From NCBI GenBank assembly GCA_947493695.1, contig CANLSF010000003.1:620001-684000 (forward strand): a stretch of DNA of 64,000 nt, in the 5' to 3' direction. The stretch comes from an uncultured Kiloniellaceae bacterium. GTDB lineage: Bacteria; Pseudomonadota; Alphaproteobacteria; Kiloniellales; Kiloniellaceae. Shown here one piece after another: positions 43,584-52,721 of this stretch (position 1 is its first letter; each line of letters starts with the position of its first letter). The notes below the pieces were generated by a model. It ran no database searches. It had not been told where the DNA came from and saw only the letters and a list, made by a program, of their open reading frames with translations. A program made the position numbers and the translations under genes.

Positions 43584-45232
43584 AGTTCGGGCGAATAGCA
43601 CCTGACGACGCGGAAGGCGCAGTCCTCGGCCACTCGGTTCTGGCGGGCGAACGTAAATTCAAGAAAGGCCATCGCCTCTCCGCCGACGACGTGGCTCAGC
43701 TTCTGTCGGCTGATGTGACAGAAGTCATAGCTGCGCAGCTTGAAGCGGATGACATTCCGGAAGATACCGCTGCCGAACGGGTTGCACAGGCCGCCTGCGG
43801 CGAAGGCGTAGAGGTCGCCGCGCCCTTCACAGGCCGCTGCAACCTCTACGCCAAGGTACCGGGTGTTGCCATGATCGATGCGGATGCCGTGACACGGCTC
43901 AACCGGATCGATGAGGCCATGACTATCGCGACGCTCTCACCCTACGAGCGGGTCTCTTCGGGCCAGATGCTGGCAACAATCAAGGTGATTCCCCTGTCCG
44001 CGCCCTCCAAAGTGGTCGTGGCCGCCTCGCAGATTGCTGCAGGAGAGCCTCCCTTGGTGCGTGTTGCCGCCTTTAAGCCGCAAAAAGTCGGACTGATCCT
44101 GACGCGTCTGCCCGATACCCGGGAGAAGCTGCTGGATAAATCCATCGCTGTTATTCGAGCCCGCTTGGAGAGCCTGGGAAGCAGCCTCTCGGGATGCGTG
44201 ACCGTTCCCCATCATGAGTACGATGTAGCCGCAGCGGTGACGGATCTGCTTGCAACGAATTGCAGTATGATCCTTGTCTTCGGTGCTTCGGCAATCACCG
44301 ACCGGCGCGATGTGGTCCCGGCGGGGATCGAAGCCGCAGAGGGTGTGGTGGCGCACTTCGGCATGCCGGTCGATCCCGGAAACCTGATGCTGCTCGCACA
44401 CAACGGCGAGGTTCCCGTCATGGGCCTGCCCGGCTGCGCCCGTTCCCCCAAGCTGAACGGCTTTGACTGGGTACTGGAACGCCTGGTCGCCGGAATACCG
44501 GTTACGAGGGACGACATCACCGCCATGGGCGCCGGGGGACTGCTCAAGGAGATCCCCAGCAGGCCGCAACCCCGAGAAGGCGACAGTGTCCATCACGACG
44601 GCATTCCCCGTGTGCCGCGTATCGCGGCCCTGGTCCTCGCTGCCGGTCAGTCCCGGCGCATGGGCGTTGCCAACAAGTTGCTTGCCGAGATCGACGGCAA
44701 GGCCATGCTGAGCCGTGTGCTGGAGACGGTCGCGGGAAGTCAGTGCGTGGCGGCTCTGCTGGTCACCGGACACGAAGCCGAGGCGATTGGGGCGCTCGCG
44801 GACCAACACGGCGTTGCTCATGTGCAGAACCCGGACTACGAGCAGGGTCTCAGCACGTCTCTAAGAACCGGTCTCGCCACTCTTGAGGATGACATAGACG
44901 GCGTCATCGTCTGCCTCGGCGATATGCCGCGCCTGAAGCCCGCGACACTCAACAGCCTGATTGCCGCCTTCAATCCTATCGAAGGCCGCGCAATCTGCGT
45001 TCCGACCCACGAAGGCAAGCGCGGAAACCCGGTCCTCTGGGGCCGCCGCTTCTTCACCGCCATGCGGGATCTGGCGGGTGACGTCGGCGCAAAGCATCTG
45101 ATCGGCGAATACGCCGAGCTGGTCTGTGAGGTTCCTATGGAAGGTAGCGAGATCTTTCTGGATATCGATACACCGGAAGCCCTCGCGTTGCTGACCGGCA
45201 AAGCGTCAGAAGATCAGGAAAAGTCTGCGTGA
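43580..45232 (+). CDS. Fused molybdopterin-binding and MobA-like nucleotidyltransferase protein
   Basis: A 550-residue two-domain protein. Residues about 1-340 form a MoeA/MogA-type molybdopterin-binding domain (LILVFGASAITDRRDVVPAG). From about 352 a MobA/MocA-type nucleotidyltransferase follows: ALVLAAGQSRRMGVANKLL, then VCLGDMPRL, with the expected G-x-G-x-R nucleotide loop and metal Asp. It probably converts the cofactor to its cytosine dinucleotide form needed by this hydroxylase family. Fusions of this kind are typical of aerobic CODH-like clusters. Overlaps both neighbours. Confidence 0.92.
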   Translation: MKFGRIAPDDAEGAVLGHSVLAGERKFKKGHRLSADDVAQLLSADVTEVIAAQLEADDIPEDTAAERVAQAACGEGVEVAAPFTGRCNLYAKVPGVAMIDADAVTRLNRIDEAMTIATLSPYERVSSGQMLATIKVIPLSAPSKVVVAASQIAAGEPPLVRVAAFKPQKVGLILTRLPDTREKLLDKSIAVIRARLESLGSSLSGCVTVPHHEYDVAAAVTDLLATNCSMILVFGASAITDRRDVVPAGIEAAEGVVAHFGMPVDPGNLMLLAHNGEVPVMGLPGCARSPKLNGFDWVLERLVAGIPVTRDDITAMGAGGLLKEIPSRPQPREGDSVHHDGIPRVPRIAALVLAAGQSRRMGVANKLLAEIDGKAMLSRVLETVAGSQCVAALLVTGHEAEAIGALADQHGVAHVQNPDYEQGLSTSLRTGLATLEDDIDGVIVCLGDMPRLKPATLNSLIAAFNPIEGRAICVPTHEGKRGNPVLWGRRFFTAMRDLAGDVGAKHLIGEYAELVCEVPMEGSEIFLDIDTPEALALLTGKASEDQEKSA

Positions 45233-45642
45233 GTGAAGACCTCTACCACAAAACGCTCCTTGACCTGGCGGCCTTGCCGGAAGAACGCCTGGAACAGGCC
45301 GACCGGAGTATAACAGTGGACAATCCGCTCTGCGGTGACCGGGTTACGCTCGATGTTCAACTGGAAAACGGCAAGGTGAGAGCCATCGGTCGTGAAGTCC
45401 GTGCCTGTCTGATCTGTCAGGCTTCAGCGGCCGTGCTGAGCCGCACGGCGGTCGGCCGGACTGCTGAAGAGGTTGCGGAGACAGCCCAACAAGTCCGCGA
45501 GATGCTGAAATCCGAGGGCAAGCCACCCGAAGGGGACTGGGTAGAGATGGCTAATTTTCAACCGGTTGCCGATTACCGCAGCCGTCACGGCTGTGTCCTG
45601 CTTCCCTTTGATGCCCTGAAGAAAGCTTTAGCAGATTCATAG
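45229..45642 (+). CDS. IscU/SufU-like iron-sulfur scaffold protein in the cox cluster
   Basis: A 137-residue NifU-N-type protein. The three scaffold Cys are in NPLCGD (about 32-37), ACLICQASAAVLS (about 59-71) and RHGCVLLPFDAL near the C-terminus; the Asp after the first Cys is also kept. It starts with GTG at 45229, overlapping the preceding stop (GTGA). Its place as the last coupled gene suggests a dedicated supply of clusters for CoxS, or a role in sulfur transfer; this is inferred. Confidence 0.85.
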   Translation: MSEDLYHKTLLDLAALPEERLEQADRSITVDNPLCGDRVTLDVQLENGKVRAIGREVRACLICQASAAVLSRTAVGRTAEEVAETAQQVREMLKSEGKPPEGDWVEMANFQPVADYRSRHGCVLLPFDALKKALADS

Positions 45643-45738
45643 GGCCTTATCTCGTTTGTAAACGATCGAATTTTTGTTCTCCCGCGCCCTGTGCTAATCT
45701 GCGTGACCTGTATCTGGTCAAATTGAGCAGAGATCCCA

Positions 45739-46935
45739 ATGGACGAGCCAGGAATCGGTTTTTGGCTTTTTCGCATCGCCGCAAGCATCGTGGGGGTGCT
45801 GTTGCTCTATGCCGCTATTTTCACCTATCCCGAAGAGCGTAAGGGCCTTCACAACAGGCTGGAAGACTGGTGGCTGCACCTGCATGACGCCAGCGATCAG
45901 GCGCTGAAGCGGCATGTCGCCTTTATCCGGATGACAGCCAGAACCGCCAAATCCGGCTTCGACTGGCTGTTCGGAGCACCGCTTTCGAGCCGGTTTTTCA
46001 TTGCATCCGGCCTGCTCTCCATGAGCACTTTCGCTATCGGCATGCTCAGTATCGGTGGCTACGGATGGGCCGTACCTACAGGCATAACGCTTTTCAGCGC
46101 CGGCATTCTGGCGTTTGCACTGATGATCGGCCGGGAGCAGGATAAACTTGCGGCGGAGTTTGAGCGAACAAGGCTGGAAAATCTCGACAAGTATGCGGAC
46201 CTCTTGAGCAATAGACTGGACAGAGACACGCACGAAGGAGGTTTCATCAAGCCTGGACAGTCTTTGCTTCAAAACCCGGAGTACTGGAGCAGCCTGGACC
46301 TCCCCTATTCAAACGACCCGCTGGAGCAAAGCAAAAAGTCCTGGTGGGAGGACGCCTTCTCATCGGAGAACCTGCCTAAACTTCTCCTCCCCACGGCGCT
46401 GGCAGTCCTGTCGTTTTCCTCCACCGGCTTCGTCTTCGCGGACGCTCAGGAAAAGGGTGTGGGCGAAGGTATTTTCCTACTCGCACTCCTGATCGCGTTT
46501 ATCTGTGACGCGGTTTGTATTCTGGTCACCATCTATCTGCTCGAAAAAATCAGCGATGCGAAAAGCGCCGTTATCGCTGCCGCGTATTTTCTGGTCGATG
46601 CCTTTCTGGCAGGCGCGATGCTCGCGATTCCCTGGATGCTGTTCATCTGGGTCGCCGAACAGGGCACCACCCTCGCCCATCTCTCGGTTTTTGTTGCTGC
46701 CGCAAACCTCTCGAACATTGTGCCCAGCATCGTCTTTCTGCTTGTCGCCGTCACCGCCCTGGCACACCGACTCTTCTGGCCTTTCCTGCTGCGGCCCTTT
46801 TACAACCTGATCCACGCGGAGAAGATCACGAAGCCCAAGACCCTTGGAGCAGTAGGCCTCGCATGCTTCTCCGTTTGGATCGAAATTCCAGAGAGTTACG
46901 AAACTTCCTTCAAAAACCTATTGAACTTTTTCTAA
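45739..46935 (+). CDS. Polytopic membrane protein, unknown
   Basis: A 398-residue protein with an N-terminal helix (WLFRIAASIVGVLLLYAAIF), a pair of helices near residues 85-130, a soluble segment about 135-215 with coiled-coil-like Glu/Lys/Arg pattern (REQDKLAAEFERTRLENLDK), and four or five helices in the C-terminal half. No transporter or enzyme family is recognised. It follows the cox operon by 96 bp on the same strand but is not overlapped with it and may be independent. Confidence 0.7.
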   Translation: MDEPGIGFWLFRIAASIVGVLLLYAAIFTYPEERKGLHNRLEDWWLHLHDASDQALKRHVAFIRMTARTAKSGFDWLFGAPLSSRFFIASGLLSMSTFAIGMLSIGGYGWAVPTGITLFSAGILAFALMIGREQDKLAAEFERTRLENLDKYADLLSNRLDRDTHEGGFIKPGQSLLQNPEYWSSLDLPYSNDPLEQSKKSWWEDAFSSENLPKLLLPTALAVLSFSSTGFVFADAQEKGVGEGIFLLALLIAFICDAVCILVTIYLLEKISDAKSAVIAAAYFLVDAFLAGAMLAIPWMLFIWVAEQGTTLAHLSVFVAAANLSNIVPSIVFLLVAVTALAHRLFWPFLLRPFYNLIHAEKITKPKTLGAVGLACFSVWIEIPESYETSFKNLLNFF

Positions 46936-47065
46936 CCCTGCGCCTGGGTCTTCACGGGTGTTGCACTTTCCAGTCAACGCTCCGGTTTTGCCTACACAGG
47001 CAGCGACCGGGTTGCTAAACTTGCTCCCACACTGTCCAGAGTGAATGCAGGAAAGTAAATCCGGT

Positions 47066-47770
47066 ATGAGAATTCCGATTTCCCGTTTTGGTAACAAAAC
47101 GCGACAGACCCCTGGCGTCTTCGGTATGTTTTTGGCCCTCTTGGTTTTGTCGGGTTGCGCCTACAACACGGGATCGGTCGACAAGGATTTCGCCTTCACG
47201 CCCGAAACAGACTCAGGGTTAATCATTGGTTCGGCCACTCTGGGAGAAGGAAACAGATGGTACGAAGCATCGTTTCGCTTTCATTTTTCCGAAGCCGGAG
47301 AACCAGATATTTTCGGCGGTAGAGGTGGAGGCTTTATCTCGGCTTTCCCATACAACTCCTTGATGAGGCGGACCGAGCCCTCGGATTTTAAGAATGCGAC
47401 CGGCACGGTCTTCGCCATCACTCTGGCACCTGGCGACTACGTCTTTGACAATTGGGATCTCGACAACGGTTCGACCGCGATACTCTATCCGGTAAATCCG
47501 AAGCCTCTGAAATTTACTGTCCGCAAAGGGGAAGCCACCTACATCGGTAACCTGCATATGTATCTGCGGACCGGGCGAAGCCTGGCCGGGATCAGGGTTG
47601 TCGCCGACGGCAGACCTGCCATTCTGGACCGCTCGGAGCGTGATATCCCCTTACTGCTGCAGCGTTATCCCAACATCAAGCGCCAGGACATTGACGTTCG
47701 GATCATCGATGACCGCCCCTGGGGCGGAAAGGGCCCGCCTGCCCACATCGAGGCGCGGGTTGCAAACTGA
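47066..47770 (+). CDS. Hypothetical outer-membrane-type lipoprotein
   Basis: A 234-residue lipoprotein. The signal peptide ends with the lipobox LVLSGC, giving an acylated Cys at about residue 31. The mature part is beta-rich (YEASFRFHFSEAGEPDIFGG, TGTVFAITLAPGDYVFDNWD) and ends with ILDRSERDIPLLLQRYPNIK. The pattern AITLAPGDYVFDNW with a later YIGNLHMYL recalls DUF2846-like lipoproteins, but this is not certain. The ATG at 47066 is used; 47045 would add seven residues. Confidence 0.7.
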   Translation: MRIPISRFGNKTRQTPGVFGMFLALLVLSGCAYNTGSVDKDFAFTPETDSGLIIGSATLGEGNRWYEASFRFHFSEAGEPDIFGGRGGGFISAFPYNSLMRRTEPSDFKNATGTVFAITLAPGDYVFDNWDLDNGSTAILYPVNPKPLKFTVRKGEATYIGNLHMYLRTGRSLAGIRVVADGRPAILDRSERDIPLLLQRYPNIKRQDIDVRIIDDRPWGGKGPPAHIEARVAN

Positions 47771-47776
47771 GCCCGC

Positions 47777-48931
47777 TCAAAAGATTTTCTTCAGGCGAGC
47801 GACCGCTTCGTCCAGGACTTCATCGCGCTTGCAGAAACAGAACCTGACGTAGTGGTCGATGGCTTCATTCTGGTAGAACGCACTGACGGGCACCGTTGTG
47901 ACACCGGCTTCAAGCGTGATGTGGCGGCAGAAATCGACATCATCGCCGCAAAAACCAAGAGGCCTTACATCAGCGGTGATGAAGTAGGTTCCCTCACAGT
48001 CGATAATACCAAAGCCGATATCCTTCAGGCCGGTCGCAATACGCTCGCGTTTCGCCTGCATCTCTGCACTGAGGCCATCGAAGTAGCTTCGCTCCATTTC
48101 GAGGCCGTAGGCCACGGCGCGCTGTAGGTTCGGCGGCGTCGTGAAGGTGACAAACTGATGGGATTTCGCCACCGGCGCCAGGAGCTCAGGTGCAGCGGTG
48201 ATGTAACCGACTTTCCAGCCAGTGAGTGAAAAAGTCTTACCCGCCGATCCGATCCGCAGACAGCGTTCACGCATGTCAGGCAAGGTCATGAGCGGGATGT
48301 GCTGACGTCCGTCGAAAACAATATGCTCGTAGACCTCGTCACAGATCGCATAGGCGTCATGCCTGACCACCAGCTCAGCAATAAATGCCAGTTCATCCCG
48401 ATCGAACACCTTCGCAGCCGGATTCATCGGATTGTTGAGCAGAATAAGCTTGGTGCGTTCGGAGAAAGCTTCCTCTAGCGCTTGACGCGGCAAGGTCCAG
48501 TTCGGTGGCTCGACCCGAACCAGCTTGGGGACACCACCAGCCCGCCGCACGATGGGCAGATAGCAGTCATACAGCGGCTCGATCAGGATCACCTCGTCAC
48601 CTGGCTCGATCAGTGCAAAAAGACAATCAGCCAGCGCCTCGGTGGCGCCTGAGGTCACCATGACCTCGCTTTGCCAATCCACATCCAGATCGTAGAAACG
48701 CTTGTTGTGCGCAGCAACAGCCTGTCTCAGCTCCGGCAGGCCCATCATCGGCGGGTATTGATTAGGCGCCTCCAACAGCGCCTCGGCGGCCTTCTGGCGG
48801 ACCTCCAGAGGTCCGTCTGTATCGGGGAACCCCTGCCCCAGATTGATGGCACCATGTTCCATGGCAAGACGCGACATCACTTCGAAGACCGTGGTGCCGT
48901 AACTGGAGAGGGTTGAATTGGCGACTTTCAC
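47777..48931 (-). CDS. PLP-dependent aminotransferase, class I/II
   Basis: A 384-residue fold-type I aminotransferase. INLGQGFPDTDGP near residue 29, the NPMNPAAKVF motif with the conserved Asn, CDEVYEHIVFD, and SAGKTFSLTGWKVGY with the PLP-binding Lys are visible. The pattern is that of the methionine/kynurenine aminotransferase group (YbdL-like). It converges with the lipoprotein gene. Confidence 0.92.
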   Translation of the reverse strand: MKVANSTLSSYGTTVFEVMSRLAMEHGAINLGQGFPDTDGPLEVRQKAAEALLEAPNQYPPMMGLPELRQAVAAHNKRFYDLDVDWQSEVMVTSGATEALADCLFALIEPGDEVILIEPLYDCYLPIVRRAGGVPKLVRVEPPNWTLPRQALEEAFSERTKLILLNNPMNPAAKVFDRDELAFIAELVVRHDAYAICDEVYEHIVFDGRQHIPLMTLPDMRERCLRIGSAGKTFSLTGWKVGYITAAPELLAPVAKSHQFVTFTTPPNLQRAVAYGLEMERSYFDGLSAEMQAKRERIATGLKDIGFGIIDCEGTYFITADVRPLGFCGDDVDFCRHITLEAGVTTVPVSAFYQNEAIDHYVRFCFCKRDEVLDEAVARLKKIF

Positions 48932-49127
48932 TTATCGTCTTTCTCTTGGAGCACCGCACCTCTGGCGGCGGGACCGGCAAGATACATGGGAATCAACGCC
49001 GGACAAACAGCTAACAGAAACGCCGTTACCCGCGATCAAAGAACGCAAAGCTGATTTGCAAAGAAGTTAATTCGGGACAACCGCGTGGCGTGTTAGCGTC
49101 CCCGTCTCATCTGCACAGGAGATCAGT
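48932..49127. promoter_or_regulatory. Divergent gap between aminotransferase and osmC-type gene
   Basis: 196 bp holding the promoters of both divergent genes; AGGAGATC lies just before the ATG at 49128. No palindromic operator was noticed. Confidence 0.35.
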
Positions 49128-49604
49128 ATGGCGAAACAACACCTATATCCGGCCCGTGTCATCTGGACCGGTAACCGCGGCCAAGGAACCCAACACTATA
49201 AAGGTTATGACCGGACCTGGGATCTGGCGGTCGAAGGCAAACCCGTCGTTTCCTGTTCAAATGATCCTGTGCTTGGCGGTGATCCGACGAAGTACAACCC
49301 GGAAGACATGCTTGTTGCCGCCGTGGCCTCCTGTCATATGCTCTGGTACCTGCACCTTAGTTCCAGCGCAGGGGTGACAGTCGTCGCTTACGAGGACAAT
49401 CCGATCGGCGAAGGTGTGATGAACCCGGATGCGTCAGGCAATTTCACCAACGCTATTTTGCACCCGAAGGTCACCGTGGTCGCCGGGAGCGATCTGGAAA
49501 AAGCCCGCACGCTGCACGGCGAAGTTCACAAATACTGCTTCATCGCCCGTTCGGTGAACTTTCCCATCACCATCGAGCCCGAGATCATCGAAGCCAAACC
49601 CTGA
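49128..49604 (+). CDS. OsmC family protein
   Basis: A 158-residue OsmC/YhfA-type peroxide-reactive protein. The peroxidatic Cys is in VAAVASCHMLWYL near residue 71 and the partner Cys in VHKYCFIARSVNFPI near 143. Such proteins reduce organic hydroperoxides using thiols. It converges with the flavoprotein gene, with 9 bp between stops. Confidence 0.9.
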   Translation: MAKQHLYPARVIWTGNRGQGTQHYKGYDRTWDLAVEGKPVVSCSNDPVLGGDPTKYNPEDMLVAAVASCHMLWYLHLSSSAGVTVVAYEDNPIGEGVMNPDASGNFTNAILHPKVTVVAGSDLEKARTLHGEVHKYCFIARSVNFPITIEPEIIEAKP

Positions 49605-49613
49605 GGCGAAGCT

Positions 49614-50822
49614 TTATATGTACTGGCCTGCGGCGTGACCGGACGCCCAGGCCCATTGGAAGTTATAGCCTCCGAGGTGTCCGGTTACGTCGACAACCTC
49701 ACCGATGAAATAGAGGCCGGGAACCTTCTTCGCCTCGAAGGTCTTTGAAGAGAGTTCATCGGTATCGACGCCGCCCAGGGTCACCTCGGCGGTCCGGAAA
49801 CCTTCCGTGCCCTTTGGCAAAACCCGCCAATCCTTGAGCGCCGTGGCAACCCGCTGAAGTTTCTTGTCGGAAAGGTCCGCCATACGTCCGAATGCGCCGG
49901 GCGCTTCGGATTGCTCCAACTCCTCAGCAATGTGCAATGCCAGGCGGCGAGGCAAGAGTTCGGACAGGATAGACTTCAGCTCCTGCTTGGGGCGTTCATT
50001 CCGAGCCTGCTTCAAAAGCACGAGGGCATCGCGCTGCGGCAGGAGATCGATGGAAATCTCCTCGCCCGCCCGCCAGTAGGATGAGATCTGGAGAATGGCC
50101 GGTCCGCTGAGGCCACGATGCGTGAAGAGCAAGGCCTCTGCGAAGCGGGTTTTGCCACAGCTCACCACCGCATCCAAGGAAACTCCCGCGAGATGCTTCA
50201 GCTTCCCAAGCGTCATCTCATCGAAGGTCAAGGGCACCAGAGCCGGTGTGGGTGGAATGACCTTCAATCCAAATTTCTGTGCAAGATCATAGCCAAAACC
50301 GGTGGCCCCCATCTTGGGGATGGAAGGTCCTCCCGTGGCGATGACAAGGGATTTACAGGTAAACCTATCTCTGCCCTCTCCTCGCTCTATGGCCAATGAA
50401 AAGCCCTCCTCCAGCCGCTCGATCCTGCCTGCCTTGGCCCGGGTCCAAAGCGTTACGCCCGCGCGGTCGCATTCATCCAGCAATAATCCGACGATCTGTT
50501 TTGAAGACTCGTCACAAAAGAGCTGCCCCAGGGTTTTTTCGTGATAGGCGATGCCATGACGTTCAATCAGATCAATGAAATCCCGCTGCGTGTAACGCTT
50601 TAAGGCCGACACACAGAAGCGAGCGTTCTGCGAAAGAAAATTGGCCGGCGCGGTATGAAGATTGGTGAAGTTGCAGCGCCCCCCACCGGAGATTCTGATC
50701 TTTTCCCCCGCCGCCTTTGCATGATCCAGCAGCAATACGGAACGGCCACGTTTGCCCGCTTCTATCGCAGCCATGAGCCCGGCGGCTCCGGCACCAAGTA
50801 TGATCACGTCATAGCAGGTCAT
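49614..50822 (-). CDS. HI0933-type NAD(P)/FAD-dependent oxidoreductase
   Basis: A 402-residue flavoprotein. The N-terminal FAD-binding motif VIILGAGAAGLMAAIEAGKR, KIRISGGGRCNFTNLHT and C-terminal GLYFIGEVVDVTGHLGGYNFQWAWASG define the HI0933/BaiN/YhiN family. Substrate uncertain. The ATG at 50822 is used rather than a TTG 18 bp upstream. It follows the GNAT gene by 14 bp. Confidence 0.92.
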   Translation of the reverse strand: MTCYDVIILGAGAAGLMAAIEAGKRGRSVLLLDHAKAAGEKIRISGGGRCNFTNLHTAPANFLSQNARFCVSALKRYTQRDFIDLIERHGIAYHEKTLGQLFCDESSKQIVGLLLDECDRAGVTLWTRAKAGRIERLEEGFSLAIERGEGRDRFTCKSLVIATGGPSIPKMGATGFGYDLAQKFGLKVIPPTPALVPLTFDEMTLGKLKHLAGVSLDAVVSCGKTRFAEALLFTHRGLSGPAILQISSYWRAGEEISIDLLPQRDALVLLKQARNERPKQELKSILSELLPRRLALHIAEELEQSEAPGAFGRMADLSDKKLQRVATALKDWRVLPKGTEGFRTAEVTLGGVDTDELSSKTFEAKKVPGLYFIGEVVDVTGHLGGYNFQWAWASGHAAGQYI

Positions 50823-50836
50823 AGTGTTCTTATCGC

Positions 50837-51346
50837 TCAATCACCCGACGCCGAACCAGCATGCCGGTAGACATGAAAGCTACGTCCGGGAATGGATTGA
50901 GAGCGCTCATAAACCGCTCCGACCCGCTCTGCCAACCTGATGGAGGGTTTGTTTTCGGGTTGAATACAGCTCACCAGGCGCGTCCAACCGAGCGTCTCGA
51001 AGGCGTGCTCACGCACCCGTATGGCCGCTTCACTGGCAAAGCCTTTTCCCTCGTACCCGGCCAGGAGCATCCAGGTGATTTCCCGCTCCGGCCAGCCTTC
51101 CGGAAACCAGAGCCCCGCGTGTCCGATATATTCGCCGGTGGCTTTTTCTTCCAGAGCCCAAACTCCATAACCGCGCAGGAACCAGTGCCCCACAAACGCC
51201 GCCATTCTGCGCCAGGCATCATTACGGTCACAGGATCCGCCATAATACGTCGCTCGATCGCTGGCAAAAAAAGCGGCTAAAGCGTCGAAATCGCAGTCCT
51301 TGTAGGGACGCAAAGTAAGCCGTTCACTCTCGATAACCGGAATCAT
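50837..51346 (-). CDS. GNAT family N-acetyltransferase (RimJ-like)
   Basis: A 169-residue acetyltransferase. It begins MIPVIESERLTLRPYKDCDF and has the acetyl-CoA loop LAGYEGKGFASEAAIRVREH followed by SCIQPENKPSIRLAERVGA, as in ribosomal-protein or small-molecule acetyltransferases. The open frame continues to 51505, but AGGAAGCAGG before the ATG at 51346 and the family N-terminus fix the start. Confidence 0.9.
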   Translation of the reverse strand: MIPVIESERLTLRPYKDCDFDALAAFFASDRATYYGGSCDRNDAWRRMAAFVGHWFLRGYGVWALEEKATGEYIGHAGLWFPEGWPEREITWMLLAGYEGKGFASEAAIRVREHAFETLGWTRLVSCIQPENKPSIRLAERVGAVYERSQSIPGRSFHVYRHAGSASGD

Positions 51347-51730
51347 AAACCTGCTTCCTCTCTCCACCTTCGGCATTCGGACCTTCGCACCTGGCGCGGC
51401 GATGACGCTTGAATAGCGCGGATGAACCACGGGCAGCAATCGCCCATTTGTCAGGGCAGATATTCGCGGAAAATGTGACGCTCGTGAAACGTTACGTTGG
51501 CCCAACTCGGCGCATCACACAATTTTGCATACCCCTACGCAAGTTTGCGTGGAGTTGCGCAAAACCTGTGGCGCTGCAAGATAATGCATATAGCTCGGGG
51601 ATTCGCAGGCATTAAGCGAATGACCCCCAATTTGAATCTGCCTGGTAGAAAGCCGGGATCAATAATCGGGTAGAGGTCCTAAAAGCGTCGGGATCAAAGG
51701 GCGCAGAGGCCGATACAACAGGAGCGTATA
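51347..51730. other. 384-bp gap, no gene seen
   Basis: No convincing gene; only short shadow frames. It holds promoters for the acetyltransferase (leftward) and the LysR gene (rightward). The stretch GCATACCCCTACGCAAGTTTGC is AT/GC mixed without a clear palindrome. Confidence 0.4.
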
Positions 51731-52693
51731 ATGCTGAGTTGGGATGACTACCGTTTCTTTCTCGCCGTTGCCAGATGCGGAAGCCTCTCGGCCGCCGCAC
51801 GAGCACTTTCCGTCACGCAACCAACTGTGGGCCGTCGTGTTGACCAGATGGAATGCGAACTGAAGATAAAGCTCTTCGAGCGGACCGATAGCGGGTTTTG
51901 CCTCACGGATGCGGGAAAGGCGACTCTGCATTTCGCGGAAGCCATGGATCGCGAAGCCGAGGGTGCCGGAAACTGTCTTGCGCGCTTTCTCAGCACACCC
52001 AAGGAAATTGTCCGTATTGCCACCACACTAAACATTGCGAACTGCTGGCTTGCAGAAAAACTAGCCGCCTTCAAAACCACCAACCCCAGCGTCCGGCTGG
52101 CCATACGGGTCGGGATTCAACGCACGGATGTCAGTCGCTACAAGGCGGATATCGCCTTGAGGATGGGTGAACCCGGTGATGACCAACTCTTCGGACGTCG
52201 GATCGGTCAGGTACACTGCGGCCTCTATGCATCTCAGTCATACATTGAGGACCGAGGTGCGCCGGAAACGCTGGATGACCTTAGCAACCATTCCGTCATA
52301 GATTCTGAAGGTGAAATTGAAAACCTGCCCCAGGTCACGGTTCTGCGGGACGTGGTATCCAATGGTGAAATCGACTTTGGCGCCGATAATACGACAGTTC
52401 AAATGGCGGCGGTACGCTGCGGGCTGGGCATTGCCGCGTTGCCCTGTTTCATGGCCGACCCGGCCCCGAACTTCGTGCGCATTCTCCCCGAAACTTTCGA
52501 CATTCCCGTTGATCTATGGCTGCTGGTCAATCGGGACCTGAAAGAAACCGGGCCAGTGCGCCGAACCTATGACTTTCTTGCCCGCGCAATTACGGCCGAC
52601 GCGGCCTTGTTTAATGGCAAGCAACCGAGACGTGAACGTCGCCGCCGACCCCAGAGCGGCGAGACTTCAAAATTTGTAAGCGGAGGCGCCTAG
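51731..52693 (+). CDS. LysR-family transcriptional regulator
   Basis: A 320-residue LTTR beginning MLSWDDYRFFLAVARCGSLS, with recognition helix VTQPTVGRRVDQMECELKIK. It has the same W-D-D-(V/Y)-R-x-F start as the regulator at 23083, so the two are paralogues. The C-terminus carries a short Arg-rich extension (RRERRRRPQSGET). Target genes are not obvious: the neighbouring LysR is convergent and the acetyltransferase is divergent. Confidence 0.9.
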   Translation: MLSWDDYRFFLAVARCGSLSAAARALSVTQPTVGRRVDQMECELKIKLFERTDSGFCLTDAGKATLHFAEAMDREAEGAGNCLARFLSTPKEIVRIATTLNIANCWLAEKLAAFKTTNPSVRLAIRVGIQRTDVSRYKADIALRMGEPGDDQLFGRRIGQVHCGLYASQSYIEDRGAPETLDDLSNHSVIDSEGEIENLPQVTVLRDVVSNGEIDFGADNTTVQMAAVRCGLGIAALPCFMADPAPNFVRILPETFDIPVDLWLLVNRDLKETGPVRRTYDFLARAITADAALFNGKQPRRERRRRPQSGETSKFVSGGA

Positions 52694-52721
52694 CAGGTTC
52701 CAGCGCTGCAACGATACAGCC

